A stretch of DNA of 64,000 nt from Balneola vulgaris DSM 17893 (lineage in GTDB: Bacteria > Bacteroidota > Rhodothermia > Balneolales > Balneolaceae), in the NCBI RefSeq assembly GCF_000375465.1, contig NZ_AQXH01000006.1, positions 35,348 through 99,347 on the forward strand, given 5' to 3'. Made by a program: the position numbers and the translations under genes. This document shows, one piece after another, positions 17,905-27,195 of this stretch. A model generated the notes under the pieces. The model was not told the origin of the DNA. It did no database searches and worked only from the letters and a program-made list of their open reading frames with translations. Within the stretch, counting starts at the first letter, position 1; each line of letters opens with the position of its first letter.

Positions 17905-18324
17905 CTAGTCGCCTAATATATGAATAGTTCTTGAGTTATCACCTTGGTGGGTTATTTCCACACGAATGGCATCTTCAGGGAGTAAACCAGAAATTTTTGA
18001 TGGCCATTCAATCACCGAAACGCCGTCTCCATATAAATATTCTTCCGTGCCAATTTCAAGAGCTTCTTGCTCCGACTTTAATCTATACGCATCAAAGTGA
18101 TACAGAGGCAAAGTACCTCCTTTGTATTCATTGATCAGGGTGAAGGTAGGTGAGCTAACGGTGGCTTCATCAATACCGAAAGTGGAAGCCATCCCTTTCA
18201 CAAAATGTGTTTTTCCGGCTCCTAAGTCACCCTCAAGGCATACTACATCTCCTTGTTTTAAGGTGGCTGCAAAAGTACGACCTGCTTGCAGAGTTTCTTC
18301 TACCGACTTACTCTCAATCTTCAT
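17905..18324 (-). CDS. tsaE: tRNA threonylcarbamoyladenosine biosynthesis ATPase TsaE
   Basis: The 139-residue P-loop protein has Walker A GDLGAGKTHF at about 32-41, the family block SSPTFTLINEY near 58-68 and HFDAYRL near 76. It ends with VIEWPSKI. TsaE works with TsaB and TsaD to place the t6A modification at position 37 of ANN-decoding tRNAs. It follows porX on the same strand with 8 bases between. Its length is typical. Confidence 0.95.
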   Translation of the reverse strand: MKIESKSVEETLQAGRTFAATLKQGDVVCLEGDLGAGKTHFVKGMASTFGIDEATVSSPTFTLINEYKGGTLPLYHFDAYRLKSEQEALEIGTEEYLYGDGVSVIEWPSKISGLLPEDAIRVEITHQGDNSRTIHILGD

Positions 18325-18332
18325 GAATTACT

Positions 18333-19877
18333 CTACGATTTCGGCTTTAAGGTTGCTACAGGTAAAATCATTTCTTCCATTGAAGCGCCGCCATGTTGGA
18401 AGGTATCTCTGAAGCGATTTTGGAATTTATTATAGTTGGTTGGGTACACAAAATAATAATCCTCTTTAGCAATAATATAGTTGTTCACTTTTGCCACTTC
18501 AGGCAACATAAAATCGGATGGCTTATCCATAAAAAGTACTGCGCCGCGTTCATCCGCTTTTAAGTTTCTACCAAATTTATATCTCAAATTGGTAGCTGTG
18601 TCTTTATCGCCATACACCTTTGTATCACGAAGCGACCGTACTGAACCATGATCTGTTGTTACCACTACAGTTACATCTTCTTCGGCTAAAGTCTTAAACA
18701 TTTGAAGTAGGTTAGAATGCATAAACCAAGCTTCTGTGATAGAGCGAAAGGCATTTTCATCGGGAGCCAACTCTTTAATTACGGCCGAATCAGAACGAGA
18801 ATGCACCAGTGTATCTACAAAGTTGTACACAAAAGCTGCGAACTTTGATTGGCTGTAGTTGTGAATTTTATCTGCCACTTTTTTGCCATCATCTGCATTC
18901 AGGATTTTTTCATAACGGAAATTTATATCCAAATGAGAACGCTGCAATTGTCGCTTTAGGAGCTCCTCTTCATGCCTGTTTAATGAAGTCTCATCTTGGC
19001 CCTGTTGCCACAAACTTGGGTACATGCGCTCAATTTCAGATGGATATAATCCAGCAAATATCGCGTTTCTTGAATAGGGTGTTGCCGTAGGCAGAATAGA
19101 GTAATACATATCTGTTTCGATGGTATAAAACTCGGAAAGCACGGCCTCAAAAGTAAGCCACTGATCGTACCTCATACAATCAATGATGAAGAACATAGTC
19201 TTTTCGCCCCGATCAAGATGAGGTTTTACGTACTTCGAAATAATTTCAGGTGATAGGGTGGGTGCTCCTTCTTCTCCTTGTACCCAACTGCGGTATTCAT
19301 TCTCAATAAATTTACCGAACTCTTTGTTGGCCTCCTGAAGCTGATCCTTCAACACCTGTGTTAAATTTTCATCGCCCGACTGCAGATCCATACTCCACTT
19401 CGAAAGCTCTTTATAGATCTCAATCCATTCCGCCCAACTTGTTCTGGGATGAATTCTAGAACTCAACTCTCCAAATTGTCTTAGATAACTTTGGGCAGAC
19501 TTCTCGTTCTGTAGCCTCGAACGCTCTAATAATCGTTTGGTAGTTAATAAAATCTGGTTCGGGTTAACCGGCTTAATCAGGTAATCTGAGATTTTGCCCC
19601 CAATCGCATCTTCCATGATAGACTCTTCTTCACTCTTGGTGATCATCACTACTGGAATAAGCGGGTTAATATTTTTGATATGCTCGAGAGTCTCGATGCC
19701 ATCCATACCCGGCATCTGCTCATCTAAGAACACCATATCAAACGTTCGTTCCTTGATTATGCTAATGGCATCTTCCCCATTCGAAACGGGTTCAATGGTA
19801 TATCCTTTCTTTTCTAGAAAAATGATGTGCGATTTCAGCTCATCAATTTGGTCGTCTACCCATAAAATATTTGGCAT
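18333..19877 (-). CDS. porX: T9SS response regulator PorX (receiver plus PglZ/alkaline-phosphatase-like domain)
   Basis: The 514-residue protein has an N-terminal receiver (Asp52 in [11 protein letters not shown]) and a helical linker. The large C-terminal domain belongs to the alkaline-phosphatase/PglZ superfamily. The metal-site blocks are readable: Asp in [12 protein letters not shown], Thr in [15 protein letters not shown] and the final [11 protein letters not shown]. This is the PorX layout; PorX controls type IX secretion, acting with PorY and sigma factors, and its C-terminal domain hydrolyses phosphodiesters. The linked order with tsaE fits other Bacteroidota. PorQ and a sorting-tail substrate elsewhere in the window support the assignment. 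Confidence 0.93.
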   Translation of the reverse strand: MPNILWVDDQIDELKSHIIFLEKKGYTIEPVSNGEDAISIIKERTFDMVFLDEQMPGMDGIETLEHIKNINPLIPVVMITKSEEESIMEDAIGGKISDYLIKPVNPNQILLTTKRLLERSRLQNEKSAQSYLRQFGELSSRIHPRTSWAEWIEIYKELSKWSMDLQSGDENLTQVLKDQLQEANKEFGKFIENEYRSWVQGEEGAPTLSPEIISKYVKPHLDRGEKTMFFIIDCMRYDQWLTFEAVLSEFYTIETDMYYSILPTATPYSRNAIFAGLYPSEIERMYPSLWQQGQDETSLNRHEEELLKRQLQRSHLDINFRYEKILNADDGKKVADKIHNYSQSKFAAFVYNFVDTLVHSRSDSAVIKELAPDENAFRSITEAWFMHSNLLQMFKTLAEEDVTVVVTTDHGSVRSLRDTKVYGDKDTATNLRYKFGRNLKADERGAVLFMDKPSDFMLPEVAKVNNYIIAKEDYYFVYPTNYNKFQNRFRDTFQHGGASMEEMILPVATLKPKS

Positions 19878-19890
19878 AATCTAAACTTGG

Positions 19891-20376
19891 CTACAATGTG
19901 ATGAATGGTCGTATCTGTTCAAGACGCTTTTTACCAATTCCTTTAATGTGTAATAACTCTTCCACAGATTGAAACGGACCGTTTTCAGTTCTATAATCTA
20001 TAATTCTTTGTGCATAAATACTTCCAATTCCATCTAGTTTTAGAAGTTCCGACAAACCCGCTGTATTTACGTTTACGACGCTAAGTACCTTAGGCGAATT
20101 AGCATCCTCATTCTTGTTATCTATCTCCGTTTCAATGCCGTCGTATTTTTGAGCGAGCGCTTCTTCTCTTGCCTTCATTGCCTTAGTGCGCTCATCAAAC
20201 TCTTGCTTTAATATGGCATAATGCTGCGTATTTTCTATCTGCTTTTGTTCAACAAATAGATTCATGGCGGTAAGTATTACAATTAAGAAGAATATTATAG
20301 AAATAGATATTCGTTCTTTTCTTGTAATCTGTAACTTATCGACCCAGAAGAACCAGTTTCTTTTAAGTTTCTTCAT
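19891..20376 (-). CDS. ComEA-like helix-hairpin-helix DNA-binding protein
   Basis: The protein has one membrane helix near its N-terminus (IIFFLIVILTAMNLFV), a charged coiled linker and a C-terminal pair of helix-hairpin-helix motifs (LLKLDGIGSIYAQRI and LLHIKGIGKKRL). This is the ComEA arrangement, in which a membrane-anchored HhH domain binds incoming DNA during transformation. I chose the ATG at 20376, giving about 161 residues, because GGAG stands 7 bases upstream and the protein then begins MKKLKRNWFFW. An upstream in-frame ATG at 20448 would add 24 residues of no family resemblance. Competence genes are not seen elsewhere in the window. Confidence 0.82.
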   Translation of the reverse strand: MKKLKRNWFFWVDKLQITRKERISISIIFFLIVILTAMNLFVEQKQIENTQHYAILKQEFDERTKAMKAREEALAQKYDGIETEIDNKNEDANSPKVLSVVNVNTAGLSELLKLDGIGSIYAQRIIDYRTENGPFQSVEELLHIKGIGKKRLEQIRPFITL

Positions 20377-20454
20377 GCTAACTCCATTGACTGAAGCAAT
20401 AAGGGAACAAAATCTTTGTATGTCAACTCTTTCTAGGAACTTGAACACCCCAAC

Positions 20455-21246
20455 ATGAGCGAATTACACACTTTTAATTATCAGAATTTAGCCCTTAGCT
20501 ACCAAGTAGTAGGCGAGGGCAAGCCCCTTGTTATCTTGCATGGGTGGGGTAGTAGTAAAAGAGTGATGATGCCAATAGCCACACAATTAGCTGATATACG
20601 CCGTTCTTATGTGTTAGACTTACCGGGCTTTGGAGACACCCCTGAGCCCCCAGAGGCATGGAGTATCGACGATTATACCAATGCTATTCAGGCTTTTATT
20701 GAAGAACACTTTTCTGAACCCGTTGATCTACTTGTTCACTCATTTGGAGGGCGAATTACACTAAAGCTTTGTAGCCGACCATTTGCCACTTCTCGTATTG
20801 AGAAAGTATTGATTACGGGTGGTGCGGGTATGAAGCCAAAGCGATCCGCTAAATTTTATTTCAAAAAGTATTTAGCTAAAACACTCAAGGCTCCCTTTTT
20901 AATTCTACCAACGAAGCTACAAGAACAAGGTCTTTCTAAGCTTCGTGAAACTTCACTTTGGAAGAAACTCGGTTCCAGCGAATACAGTGGACTGTCGGGC
21001 GTTATGAGAGGCACTTTTGTAAAGTCGGTTACTGAATATCTAGAATCTTGTCTGCCTTCCATCCCCCATGAGGTACTTCTTATATGGGGAAGAAACGACG
21101 ACGCGACTCCGGTTTACCAAGGCGAACGCATTGAAGCCGGGATTGAAAAAGCAGCGCTAGTGGTAATTGAGGATGCTGGCCATTATGCATTCCTAGATAA
21201 GCCTAAGCAGTTTGCGGCCATTGCCCGAGCTTTCTTTAACAGCTAA
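20455..21246 (+). CDS. Alpha/beta hydrolase
   Basis: The 263-residue protein has the alpha/beta hydrolase pattern: oxyanion-side HGWGSSKR at 29-36, nucleophile elbow VHSFGG with Ser96, acid Asp in WGRNDDATP near 215 and His in AGHYAFLDKP near 243. Ser-Asp-His are thus all present. It has no signal peptide, so it acts in the cytoplasm. The substrate is not evident. The ATG is 7 bases from the longest possible start of the divergent ComEA-like gene. Its 3' end overlaps the pseudouridine synthase gene by 11 bases. Confidence 0.88.
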   Translation: MSELHTFNYQNLALSYQVVGEGKPLVILHGWGSSKRVMMPIATQLADIRRSYVLDLPGFGDTPEPPEAWSIDDYTNAIQAFIEEHFSEPVDLLVHSFGGRITLKLCSRPFATSRIEKVLITGGAGMKPKRSAKFYFKKYLAKTLKAPFLILPTKLQEQGLSKLRETSLWKKLGSSEYSGLSGVMRGTFVKSVTEYLESCLPSIPHEVLLIWGRNDDATPVYQGERIEAGIEKAALVVIEDAGHYAFLDKPKQFAAIARAFFNS

Positions 21247-22144
21247 ACGGGTTCTCTACAGCTAGCTCAATATTTAAATGCGGTATTGAAAGCCCTGCAC
21301 TTACTAAACTAATGCTTCTATTCTGAGTGCGTTTGCTGGTAGTGTCGCCATTGGGACCATAAATAGGGTCGTCGATGATAGGATACCCCCATTCTTCAAG
21401 GTGTAGCCTTATTTGGTGGGTTCTTCCTGTTTTGGGAAAGCATTTAATCACACAATGTTCACTTCCTTTGATAGCTACTTCAAAATGGGTTTCCGCTTTT
21501 TTCGCGTTTAGCAGGTTATCGCCACTTTCGAACACGAAACCATTTTTCCTACGTATCGAGCTATTTATCGTCCGGCTTTTTTCCACGGGCACCCCATGTA
21601 CTTTTGCGTAATATATTTTTTGAACCTTGGATGCCGTAAACGCTTCCATCCCACGGCGGGCAAACTCTTTGTTCTTCGCGAATAAAACGATGCCAGAAGT
21701 TACCGCATCTAGCCGGTGGATAATTCGCAGTTTCTCATACCCCATATCTTCCAAAATCGCTGTAAGGGTATTTTTATTGAACCGACCTCCGGGATGCATC
21801 GACAAGGGTGCGGGCTTATATACCGCCAACCAATCGTCGGTTTCTTTCAGAATTTTAACTTCATCTGGAACCGATGGTTCTACCACTTTTGGGTTGTGGT
21901 GATACACCAAGTCTGATTTAAGAAGTTGATAGGAGGTAGCTACACTCTGGCCGTTAATTCCTACCCGTCCATTTTGTATACGTCGCAGCCATTCCTCTTT
22001 TGCATGAAAAGGGAAGCGAGTACACATCATATTGAGCAGACTCTGCCCTACAAATTCATCTTGAACTTTAAATTGATGAGTAATTGGATAGGGTGGAACT
22101 ATCCGAACATTACGACTTTGAAGGGGTAGCTGCTGATGCTTCAT
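21236..22144 (-). CDS. RluA-family 23S rRNA / tRNA pseudouridine synthase
   Basis: The protein has an N-terminal S4-like RNA-binding domain (EEWLRRIQNGRVGING). The catalytic domain carries the RluA motif IIHRLDAVTSGIVLFAK, where the Asp of RLD is the nucleophile, and TGRTHQIRLHL near the C-terminus. It isomerises specific uridines in rRNA or tRNA; the target site cannot be assigned. I placed the start at 22144 (MKHQQLPLQS, about 302 residues), with AAGG upstream, rather than at 22234. The longer form adds 30 residues unlike the family and overlaps trhO by 125 bases. Even so the two genes overlap by 35 bases. Confidence 0.88.
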   Translation of the reverse strand: MKHQQLPLQSRNVRIVPPYPITHQFKVQDEFVGQSLLNMMCTRFPFHAKEEWLRRIQNGRVGINGQSVATSYQLLKSDLVYHHNPKVVEPSVPDEVKILKETDDWLAVYKPAPLSMHPGGRFNKNTLTAILEDMGYEKLRIIHRLDAVTSGIVLFAKNKEFARRGMEAFTASKVQKIYYAKVHGVPVEKSRTINSSIRRKNGFVFESGDNLLNAKKAETHFEVAIKGSEHCVIKCFPKTGRTHQIRLHLEEWGYPIIDDPIYGPNGDTTSKRTQNRSISLVSAGLSIPHLNIELAVENPFSC

Positions 22145-23081
22145 TACGGGCCTTAAAGTCTTCACCGAAATAGTTATACCACTTGCGGAATGGCCTGAAT
22201 GCATTCTCAGGATCAAACGGACGGCGATATTCACTTTTCATACACTCTTCACTACAACACCCTTCCATTTGAAAAGCACCTTCTTCAGAGCACACAAAAA
22301 GCTTATTACATTCCATATTTGCACAGTTTACATAGGTATCTGCTGGCTTACCTGTGATTTCACAATGTGCAATTGGGGCTAAATCTTTTGGGTTCACGGG
22401 AACCACTAAGCGATCGTCGAACACAAAACATTTACCTTCAAAATGTGCTCCTTCTTCCTCTTTGGCATAGTTTAGAATTCCCCCATGAAGCTGATTCACA
22501 TCATCCCAGCCCTTATCCTTCATGAGTACCGAAAACTTTTCACACCGGATTCCGCCTGTGCAGTACATCAGTACTTTTTTGTCTTTGGGGATATTTGCTT
22601 CATCTAACCATTGTGGGAAATCATAGAAGTTTTCTAAGTCGGGTTTGAGTGCTCCCTTAAAGTGCCCAATCTTAGACTCATAATTGTTACGCACATCAAT
22701 CATTACGTAATCCTCGCCCGACTCCATTACGTTTCTCCACTCTGCGGGAGATAAGTGATTTCCACCCTCTTTAGGATCTACCCCATCTACATGAAGGGCC
22801 ACGATTTCTTCCCTTACTTTGCAAATCAATTTGGCAAAAGGAATATAATCGGCTTCGTCACTTTTAAATTCTGTGTCTTCAAAACCAGGGAGGGAACGAA
22901 GATGATCTTTATACTGCTGTATTTGTTCCTTTGTGCCACCTGCGGTACCATTTATACCCTCTGAGGAAACATAAATTCTTCCTTTGAGTCCAAGTTCTTT
23001 ACAGAATTTTTTGTGCTGCTTGGCAAATTTTTCTGGTTCGCTTACTGGAGAAAAATTGTAATATAGGATGACTTCGTACAT
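22110..23081 (-). CDS. trhO: Oxygen-dependent tRNA uridine(34) hydroxylase TrhO (rhodanese family)
   Basis: The 323-residue protein is of the YceA/TrhO type: an N-terminal ferredoxin-like part (EPEKFAKQHKKFCKELGLKGRIYVSSEGINGT), then a rhodanese domain with the active Cys in YCTGGIRCEK near 181. A C-terminal cysteine-rich tail follows (C-x-C-like pairs in YVNCANMECNKLFVC and EGCCSEECM) that probably binds a metal. TrhO makes 5-hydroxyuridine at position 34 of some tRNAs. It lies upstream of the pseudouridine synthase on the same strand, pairing two RNA-modification genes. Confidence 0.94.
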   Translation of the reverse strand: MYEVILYYNFSPVSEPEKFAKQHKKFCKELGLKGRIYVSSEGINGTAGGTKEQIQQYKDHLRSLPGFEDTEFKSDEADYIPFAKLICKVREEIVALHVDGVDPKEGGNHLSPAEWRNVMESGEDYVMIDVRNNYESKIGHFKGALKPDLENFYDFPQWLDEANIPKDKKVLMYCTGGIRCEKFSVLMKDKGWDDVNQLHGGILNYAKEEEGAHFEGKCFVFDDRLVVPVNPKDLAPIAHCEITGKPADTYVNCANMECNKLFVCSEEGAFQMEGCCSEECMKSEYRRPFDPENAFRPFRKWYNYFGEDFKARNEASAATPSKS

Positions 23082-23171
23082 CTTATCTTCAAATGATTTT
23101 AGCTGATACTATTATCTTTGCTAGTCAGTTTTCTTGTAGGGGGCAAATTTACGAAATATCCTTATTAAATA

Positions 23172-24878
23172 ATGTACAGTTCTACTATGCGGCTTTCATC
23201 ACTATTCTCATTACTCAGTATATTTTTACTGTGCTTTACGGTAGCTGATATAAAAGCTCAACATGGCCATTCACATGATATTCGCAGTATTTTGGCCAAC
23301 CATCAGAAAGGCAAACTCAATTCCAACACAGCATATCAACAGCTAGTGGATGTCTTTGAAGACGGCTCACTTCATAAGTGTGCTACTCCCTTAACCGCAT
23401 TCTATTCAAAACATAAATTAGGCATTTCTGAACCCGCACCATTTTCAATGGATCAGAAAAGGCGCTCACCCACAAAAGTGTACATCACCCCGTCTGATAA
23501 ATTTGAAATATCCTACGACACCACCGGGGTAAATGCTGTTCCCTTAGCTGATGATGATTTCTCAGGCGTACCCGATTATGTTGAAGCCGTTGGCGAAGCC
23601 GCTGATTCTTCCTACCGCCACTTGGTACAAAGGCTGGGTTATGCAGACCCAATACCCATTGGCTTTAGGTACGAAGTATCCTTTAGAGATTTGGGGTTTT
23701 ATGGATTTACCGCACCATCCAATAACCCGGTTGGGCCAAGTACTTATATAGTTCTAGAAAACGATTTTGTTGGTTTTCCCGACAATGATGATCCTGATGG
23801 TATCCAGGCTGGGGCTATCAAAGTAACCATGGCGCATGAGTTTAAACACGCTATTCAATATGTTCAAAACAATTGGAATGGTGATTCGGATCGATGGGCA
23901 GAAATGGATGCTACGCTTGTTGAAGAAACCGTGTATGATCCTGTTAATGACTACTATAATTACTTAGACGGATTTGGCAGTACTATTTTTAGTAACTCTG
24001 CAGTAACCATTGCACCTGGTTCCTATGAAGATGTAACATGGGCTTTATACTTTGAAGAAAAATACGGAACTGACTTTTGGCCTGCCGCTTGGAATCGCAT
24101 TGAAACTAGCTTATTCGAAGTCCCCTTATTAACGGCTGTGGAGCAAGAACTTGAAAGTCGCTCTTTATCCTATAATCAGAGTTTAAGTGAGCTTTATCTA
24201 TGGCATCTAGGTGCCGGGGCAAACAGTGTACCCTCGTTTGGTTTCGACGAACGCTTAGCTTACCCCGAAGCCAGAATTCGGAGCCGACTCACTCAACTAA
24301 ACGACACATTATCTTCTGCGAATTCACTTGGTAGTTTATCCGCTCATTTTTATGAAATTGATTTAGCCGATGAGCGAAATGGCGATGTAGTTATTCAAAC
24401 TACTTACACCATGCCAAATATTGAGACTGCATTCATTGTTTATTTGAACAATGGAACATCAACCCAGTTTATTGGTGAGGCCAATGAATCGGGCACTACA
24501 ACTTTTACCACAAGTATTCCTTGGAAAGAAGTCGAGTCTATATTTGTGTCCATCACAAACAGCCATGCTGAGCAAGACATTGCGTATCGATACCGATTTA
24601 CATCTGATATCCCAAAAGAAATAGGGCTTGCGCAAAATTATCCGAACCCGTTCAACCCGTCAACAACCATCCCTGTTGATATACCCAGAGACCAGAAAGT
24701 GAGATTGAGTATATATGACTACACCGGAAGGCTTATCGCCGTGTTATTGGACGGTAATATTGAAGCGGGGGCTTATCAAATTCCTTTTGATGCTTACAAT
24801 CTAGCATCGGGTGTGTACTTATACCGTTTGGTAACCGAAGAAGGCACGCTGTACAATAAAATGACCTTGATTAAATAA
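23172..24878 (+). CDS. Secreted putative metalloprotease with T9SS C-terminal sorting domain (MXAN_6640-like)
   Basis: The 568-residue protein has a signal peptide (about 1-30) and a prodomain-like region. A zincin-like domain carries the HExxH motif HEFKH at 222-226, followed by a downstream glutamate in WAEMDATLVEE near 245. The C-terminal part (about 488-568) opens with NYPNPFNPSTTI and ends SGVYLYRLVTEEGTLYNKMTLIK, a type A sorting domain recognised by the type IX secretion system. The protein should thus be exported and either released or anchored on the surface. Its function as a protease rests on the HExxH motif and the family resemblance. A second start at codon 6 is possible. Confidence 0.88.
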   Translation: MYSSTMRLSSLFSLLSIFLLCFTVADIKAQHGHSHDIRSILANHQKGKLNSNTAYQQLVDVFEDGSLHKCATPLTAFYSKHKLGISEPAPFSMDQKRRSPTKVYITPSDKFEISYDTTGVNAVPLADDDFSGVPDYVEAVGEAADSSYRHLVQRLGYADPIPIGFRYEVSFRDLGFYGFTAPSNNPVGPSTYIVLENDFVGFPDNDDPDGIQAGAIKVTMAHEFKHAIQYVQNNWNGDSDRWAEMDATLVEETVYDPVNDYYNYLDGFGSTIFSNSAVTIAPGSYEDVTWALYFEEKYGTDFWPAAWNRIETSLFEVPLLTAVEQELESRSLSYNQSLSELYLWHLGAGANSVPSFGFDERLAYPEARIRSRLTQLNDTLSSANSLGSLSAHFYEIDLADERNGDVVIQTTYTMPNIETAFIVYLNNGTSTQFIGEANESGTTTFTTSIPWKEVESIFVSITNSHAEQDIAYRYRFTSDIPKEIGLAQNYPNPFNPSTTIPVDIPRDQKVRLSIYDYTGRLIAVLLDGNIEAGAYQIPFDAYNLASGVYLYRLVTEEGTLYNKMTLIK

Positions 24879-25860
24879 GTTTCAGAGCCTTTAGGTCTTC
24901 AATAGGCTCTTCGAAACTGCAACTTCCATAGGAAATTACAGCCAGCATACGGAGCATTTTTACTTCGAGATTTGGAGCCGCTAGATCTCTCCAACTAAAA
25001 TAAGAATCGGTAAAATGGAAGGCTTTGGGGTCTTCTTCATTCAAGATATCCATGAGCTCTTTTTCCGAGAGGTCTTGAGTATAACTCAAGATCGAACCCC
25101 CAAATACATTGATAAATCCATGCATTTTTGTATCCACAGATTCATTGAAGTGTCTGATAGGATGATGGAGACCAGCCGTAAATTTAACGGGTAAGTTTTG
25201 ATCTCTAGCATCCATTATTACTTTGGCCAAATAACTAGAACGCGGAAATTGATAAGCTTCTACGCCGCCACAACGTATTTTAAAGCCAGAGAATATATAA
25301 TGTGGCAGTTCTTGTTCCTGAATTTTGATGTTATGAGCGGCAATTACTTTAATAACCTTTTCCGCTAGTTTGGCATCAAAATCGAAACCAGGAATTTCGA
25401 AATATACACGATGTGGTAGAGCAGGTGACTTACTCATAATTTTCACCACATAGTCGATTGCTTGAATCAGCTCAAGTTGTGTTTCTGAGTAAAGAGCATC
25501 TACCGGTAATTTCACCTCTAAGGCCGTTGCTCTAATCTTTGAAGGGGCTTTCTTATATAAGCTCGCTATTTCCTTTACCGTATCAGAAATCGTGGTTTTA
25601 AACTCACCTAAATCGGAGGTAGCAGCCCCAACAATAGAAAGTGAAACGGGAGTTTTTAACGACGAGCTTTCGTTTAGAATAGGTGCTAATTCATTTAGCT
25701 TTTGCGCGCCTAATACAAAGCTTGAAAGCATCCAAGATTCTTCACTTTGTCGATGTTCAAGATATTGACTAAATGCATCCTTTAACGATAACGATGCAGG
25801 TGGATATAAACCGGCATAGTCAATAATATCTTGTAAAAATGGTCTTAAGCTTTGTTTCAC
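24871..25860 (-). CDS. Conserved hypothetical protein, probable TIM-barrel-like fold
   Basis: I do not recognise this 329-residue protein as a named family. Visible features are DYAGLYPPASLSL near the N-terminus, a glycine pair in FKIRCGGVEAYQFP near 203 and the His-rich block KFTAGLHHPIRHF near 231. FINVFGGSILS follows near 250. Alternating hydrophobic strands and helices suggest an alpha/beta barrel, and the conserved Lys/Arg and His clusters suggest a phosphate-containing or metal-dependent active site. There is no signal peptide. Its 3' end overlaps that of the sorting-tail metalloprotease by 8 bases. Confidence 0.75.
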   Translation of the reverse strand: MKQSLRPFLQDIIDYAGLYPPASLSLKDAFSQYLEHRQSEESWMLSSFVLGAQKLNELAPILNESSSLKTPVSLSIVGAATSDLGEFKTTISDTVKEIASLYKKAPSKIRATALEVKLPVDALYSETQLELIQAIDYVVKIMSKSPALPHRVYFEIPGFDFDAKLAEKVIKVIAAHNIKIQEQELPHYIFSGFKIRCGGVEAYQFPRSSYLAKVIMDARDQNLPVKFTAGLHHPIRHFNESVDTKMHGFINVFGGSILSYTQDLSEKELMDILNEEDPKAFHFTDSYFSWRDLAAPNLEVKMLRMLAVISYGSCSFEEPIEDLKALKLI

Positions 25861-25978
25861 TCTGTAAATCCCAGATACTCTCTGAATATTTTCAATTTAG
25901 CAACTCCATAACGGGTAAAGACTTATTTTTAATACCTCAATAATACCTAAACCCAAGCGCCTAAACTAGTAAGTATTT

Positions 25979-26012
25979 CCCAACTTTTAAAGATATCATT
26001 TCAAAAGTTGGG
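25979..26012. terminator. 10-bp inverted repeat downstream of hemW, possible terminator
   Basis: CCCAACTTTT and AAAAGTTGGG form a perfect 10-bp stem with a 14-base loop just past the hemW stop. The T run on the minus strand is weak, so termination is only likely. Confidence 0.45.
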
Positions 26013-26018
26013 ATTATT

Positions 26019-27161
26019 TTACTTAACAGTTAGCAAATCTAAGGTAATTGCATCAGCAATTCTAAGCCCTTTAGATGTGAGTCGAATATTTTTGCCCAGC
26101 ACTGCTTTCCCTTCTTTTTGCATACGCTCTAAATATTGGCTTTGAGCTTCCGACAAGGAATACTCGTAGTGCACTATTAGCTCCTCTAGTTGCACCCCTT
26201 TAATGGTACGAAGCCCTAGCATAATTCGCTCTTCAGCAAGTTCTTTGAGGTTCATTTCTTCCCCATCAACCGGTCGAGTCTTAAAGTCTTGTTCTAGGTA
26301 CTTTTTTAAATCTGCTTCATTACTCCAACGCTTTGCCGACCTCCCATCAGTATCCCACCAAAAAGAATGCGCGCCTGGTCCCAAGCCGAGGTAATTTTCA
26401 TGCTCCCAGTAATTAGAATTATGCCGCGCTTCTGAACCTTTTTTCCCGAAGTTACTTACCTCGTATCGATGAATGCCCATTTCAGATAATGCCTTTTCCA
26501 CCAACTCGAAATGCTTTTCTACTTGTTCATCTTCTTGAGGTAATAATCGACCTAATGCAACTTGTTTTCCTAGGCGTGTATTTGGCTCAATGGTAAGCGA
26601 GTATGCCGAAATATGAGGTGGGTCGAATTGCTTCAGTTGCTCTAAATCTGCTTCCAGCATCTCAACAGTCTGGCCCGGATTCCCATAAATCAAATCTACC
26701 GAATACACATCAATGCCAGAGTCTTTGAGTAGATGCATGCAACGAAGGGCTTCTTCAGCAGTATGGGTTCTATTCATAAACTGAAGCAGGTTTGCATCAA
26801 AAGATTGCACCCCCATACTAACTCGATTAACCCCTACTTTCTTTAAATCAGCTAAATATTCGGCAGTTACATCATCTGGGTTTAACTCAAAAGTGACTTC
26901 TTCTGTACGTAGCTTAAAAGTGGAAGCCAAAGCATCCATGATGCGTGATACTTCGCTTGCTTCCAAGAGTGAGGGAGTTCCTCCACCAAAGTAAAGGGTG
27001 TTTACGGCTTCTTGAGTGAAAACCGAGCCTTTCTTCGACTGTATTTCCTGAATCAAGGCTTCCACGTAATTCCCTTTTTGTTGCGGCCTTGTTACGAAAT
27101 AGAAATCGCAGTAGGAGCAAGCCTGCTTACAAAAAGGTACGTGAATATATATTCCACTCAT
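26019..27161 (-). CDS. hemW: Radical SAM family heme chaperone HemW
   Basis: The 380-residue protein has the radical-SAM cluster motif C-x3-C-x2-C (Cys11, 15, 18 in CKQACSYCDF), the GGGTPS block near 59 and the HemW-typical SLYGNPGQT-like DLIYGNPGQT. It ends with a HemN C-terminal domain. HemW resembles oxygen-independent coproporphyrinogen oxidase, but lacks that activity and delivers heme to membrane enzymes. The extra Cys directly after the cluster motif that marks true HemN is replaced by Asp-Phe here, which favours HemW. It is 34 bases upstream of nothing on its strand but 34 bases downstream of the gamma carbonic anhydrase gene. Confidence 0.93.
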   Translation of the reverse strand: MSGIYIHVPFCKQACSYCDFYFVTRPQQKGNYVEALIQEIQSKKGSVFTQEAVNTLYFGGGTPSLLEASEVSRIMDALASTFKLRTEEVTFELNPDDVTAEYLADLKKVGVNRVSMGVQSFDANLLQFMNRTHTAEEALRCMHLLKDSGIDVYSVDLIYGNPGQTVEMLEADLEQLKQFDPPHISAYSLTIEPNTRLGKQVALGRLLPQEDEQVEKHFELVEKALSEMGIHRYEVSNFGKKGSEARHNSNYWEHENYLGLGPGAHSFWWDTDGRSAKRWSNEADLKKYLEQDFKTRPVDGEEMNLKELAEERIMLGLRTIKGVQLEELIVHYEYSLSEAQSQYLERMQKEGKAVLGKNIRLTSKGLRIADAITLDLLTVK

Positions 27162-27195
27162 TCAGCTTGGGACATCTTAATAGGATTGGTCAGCG

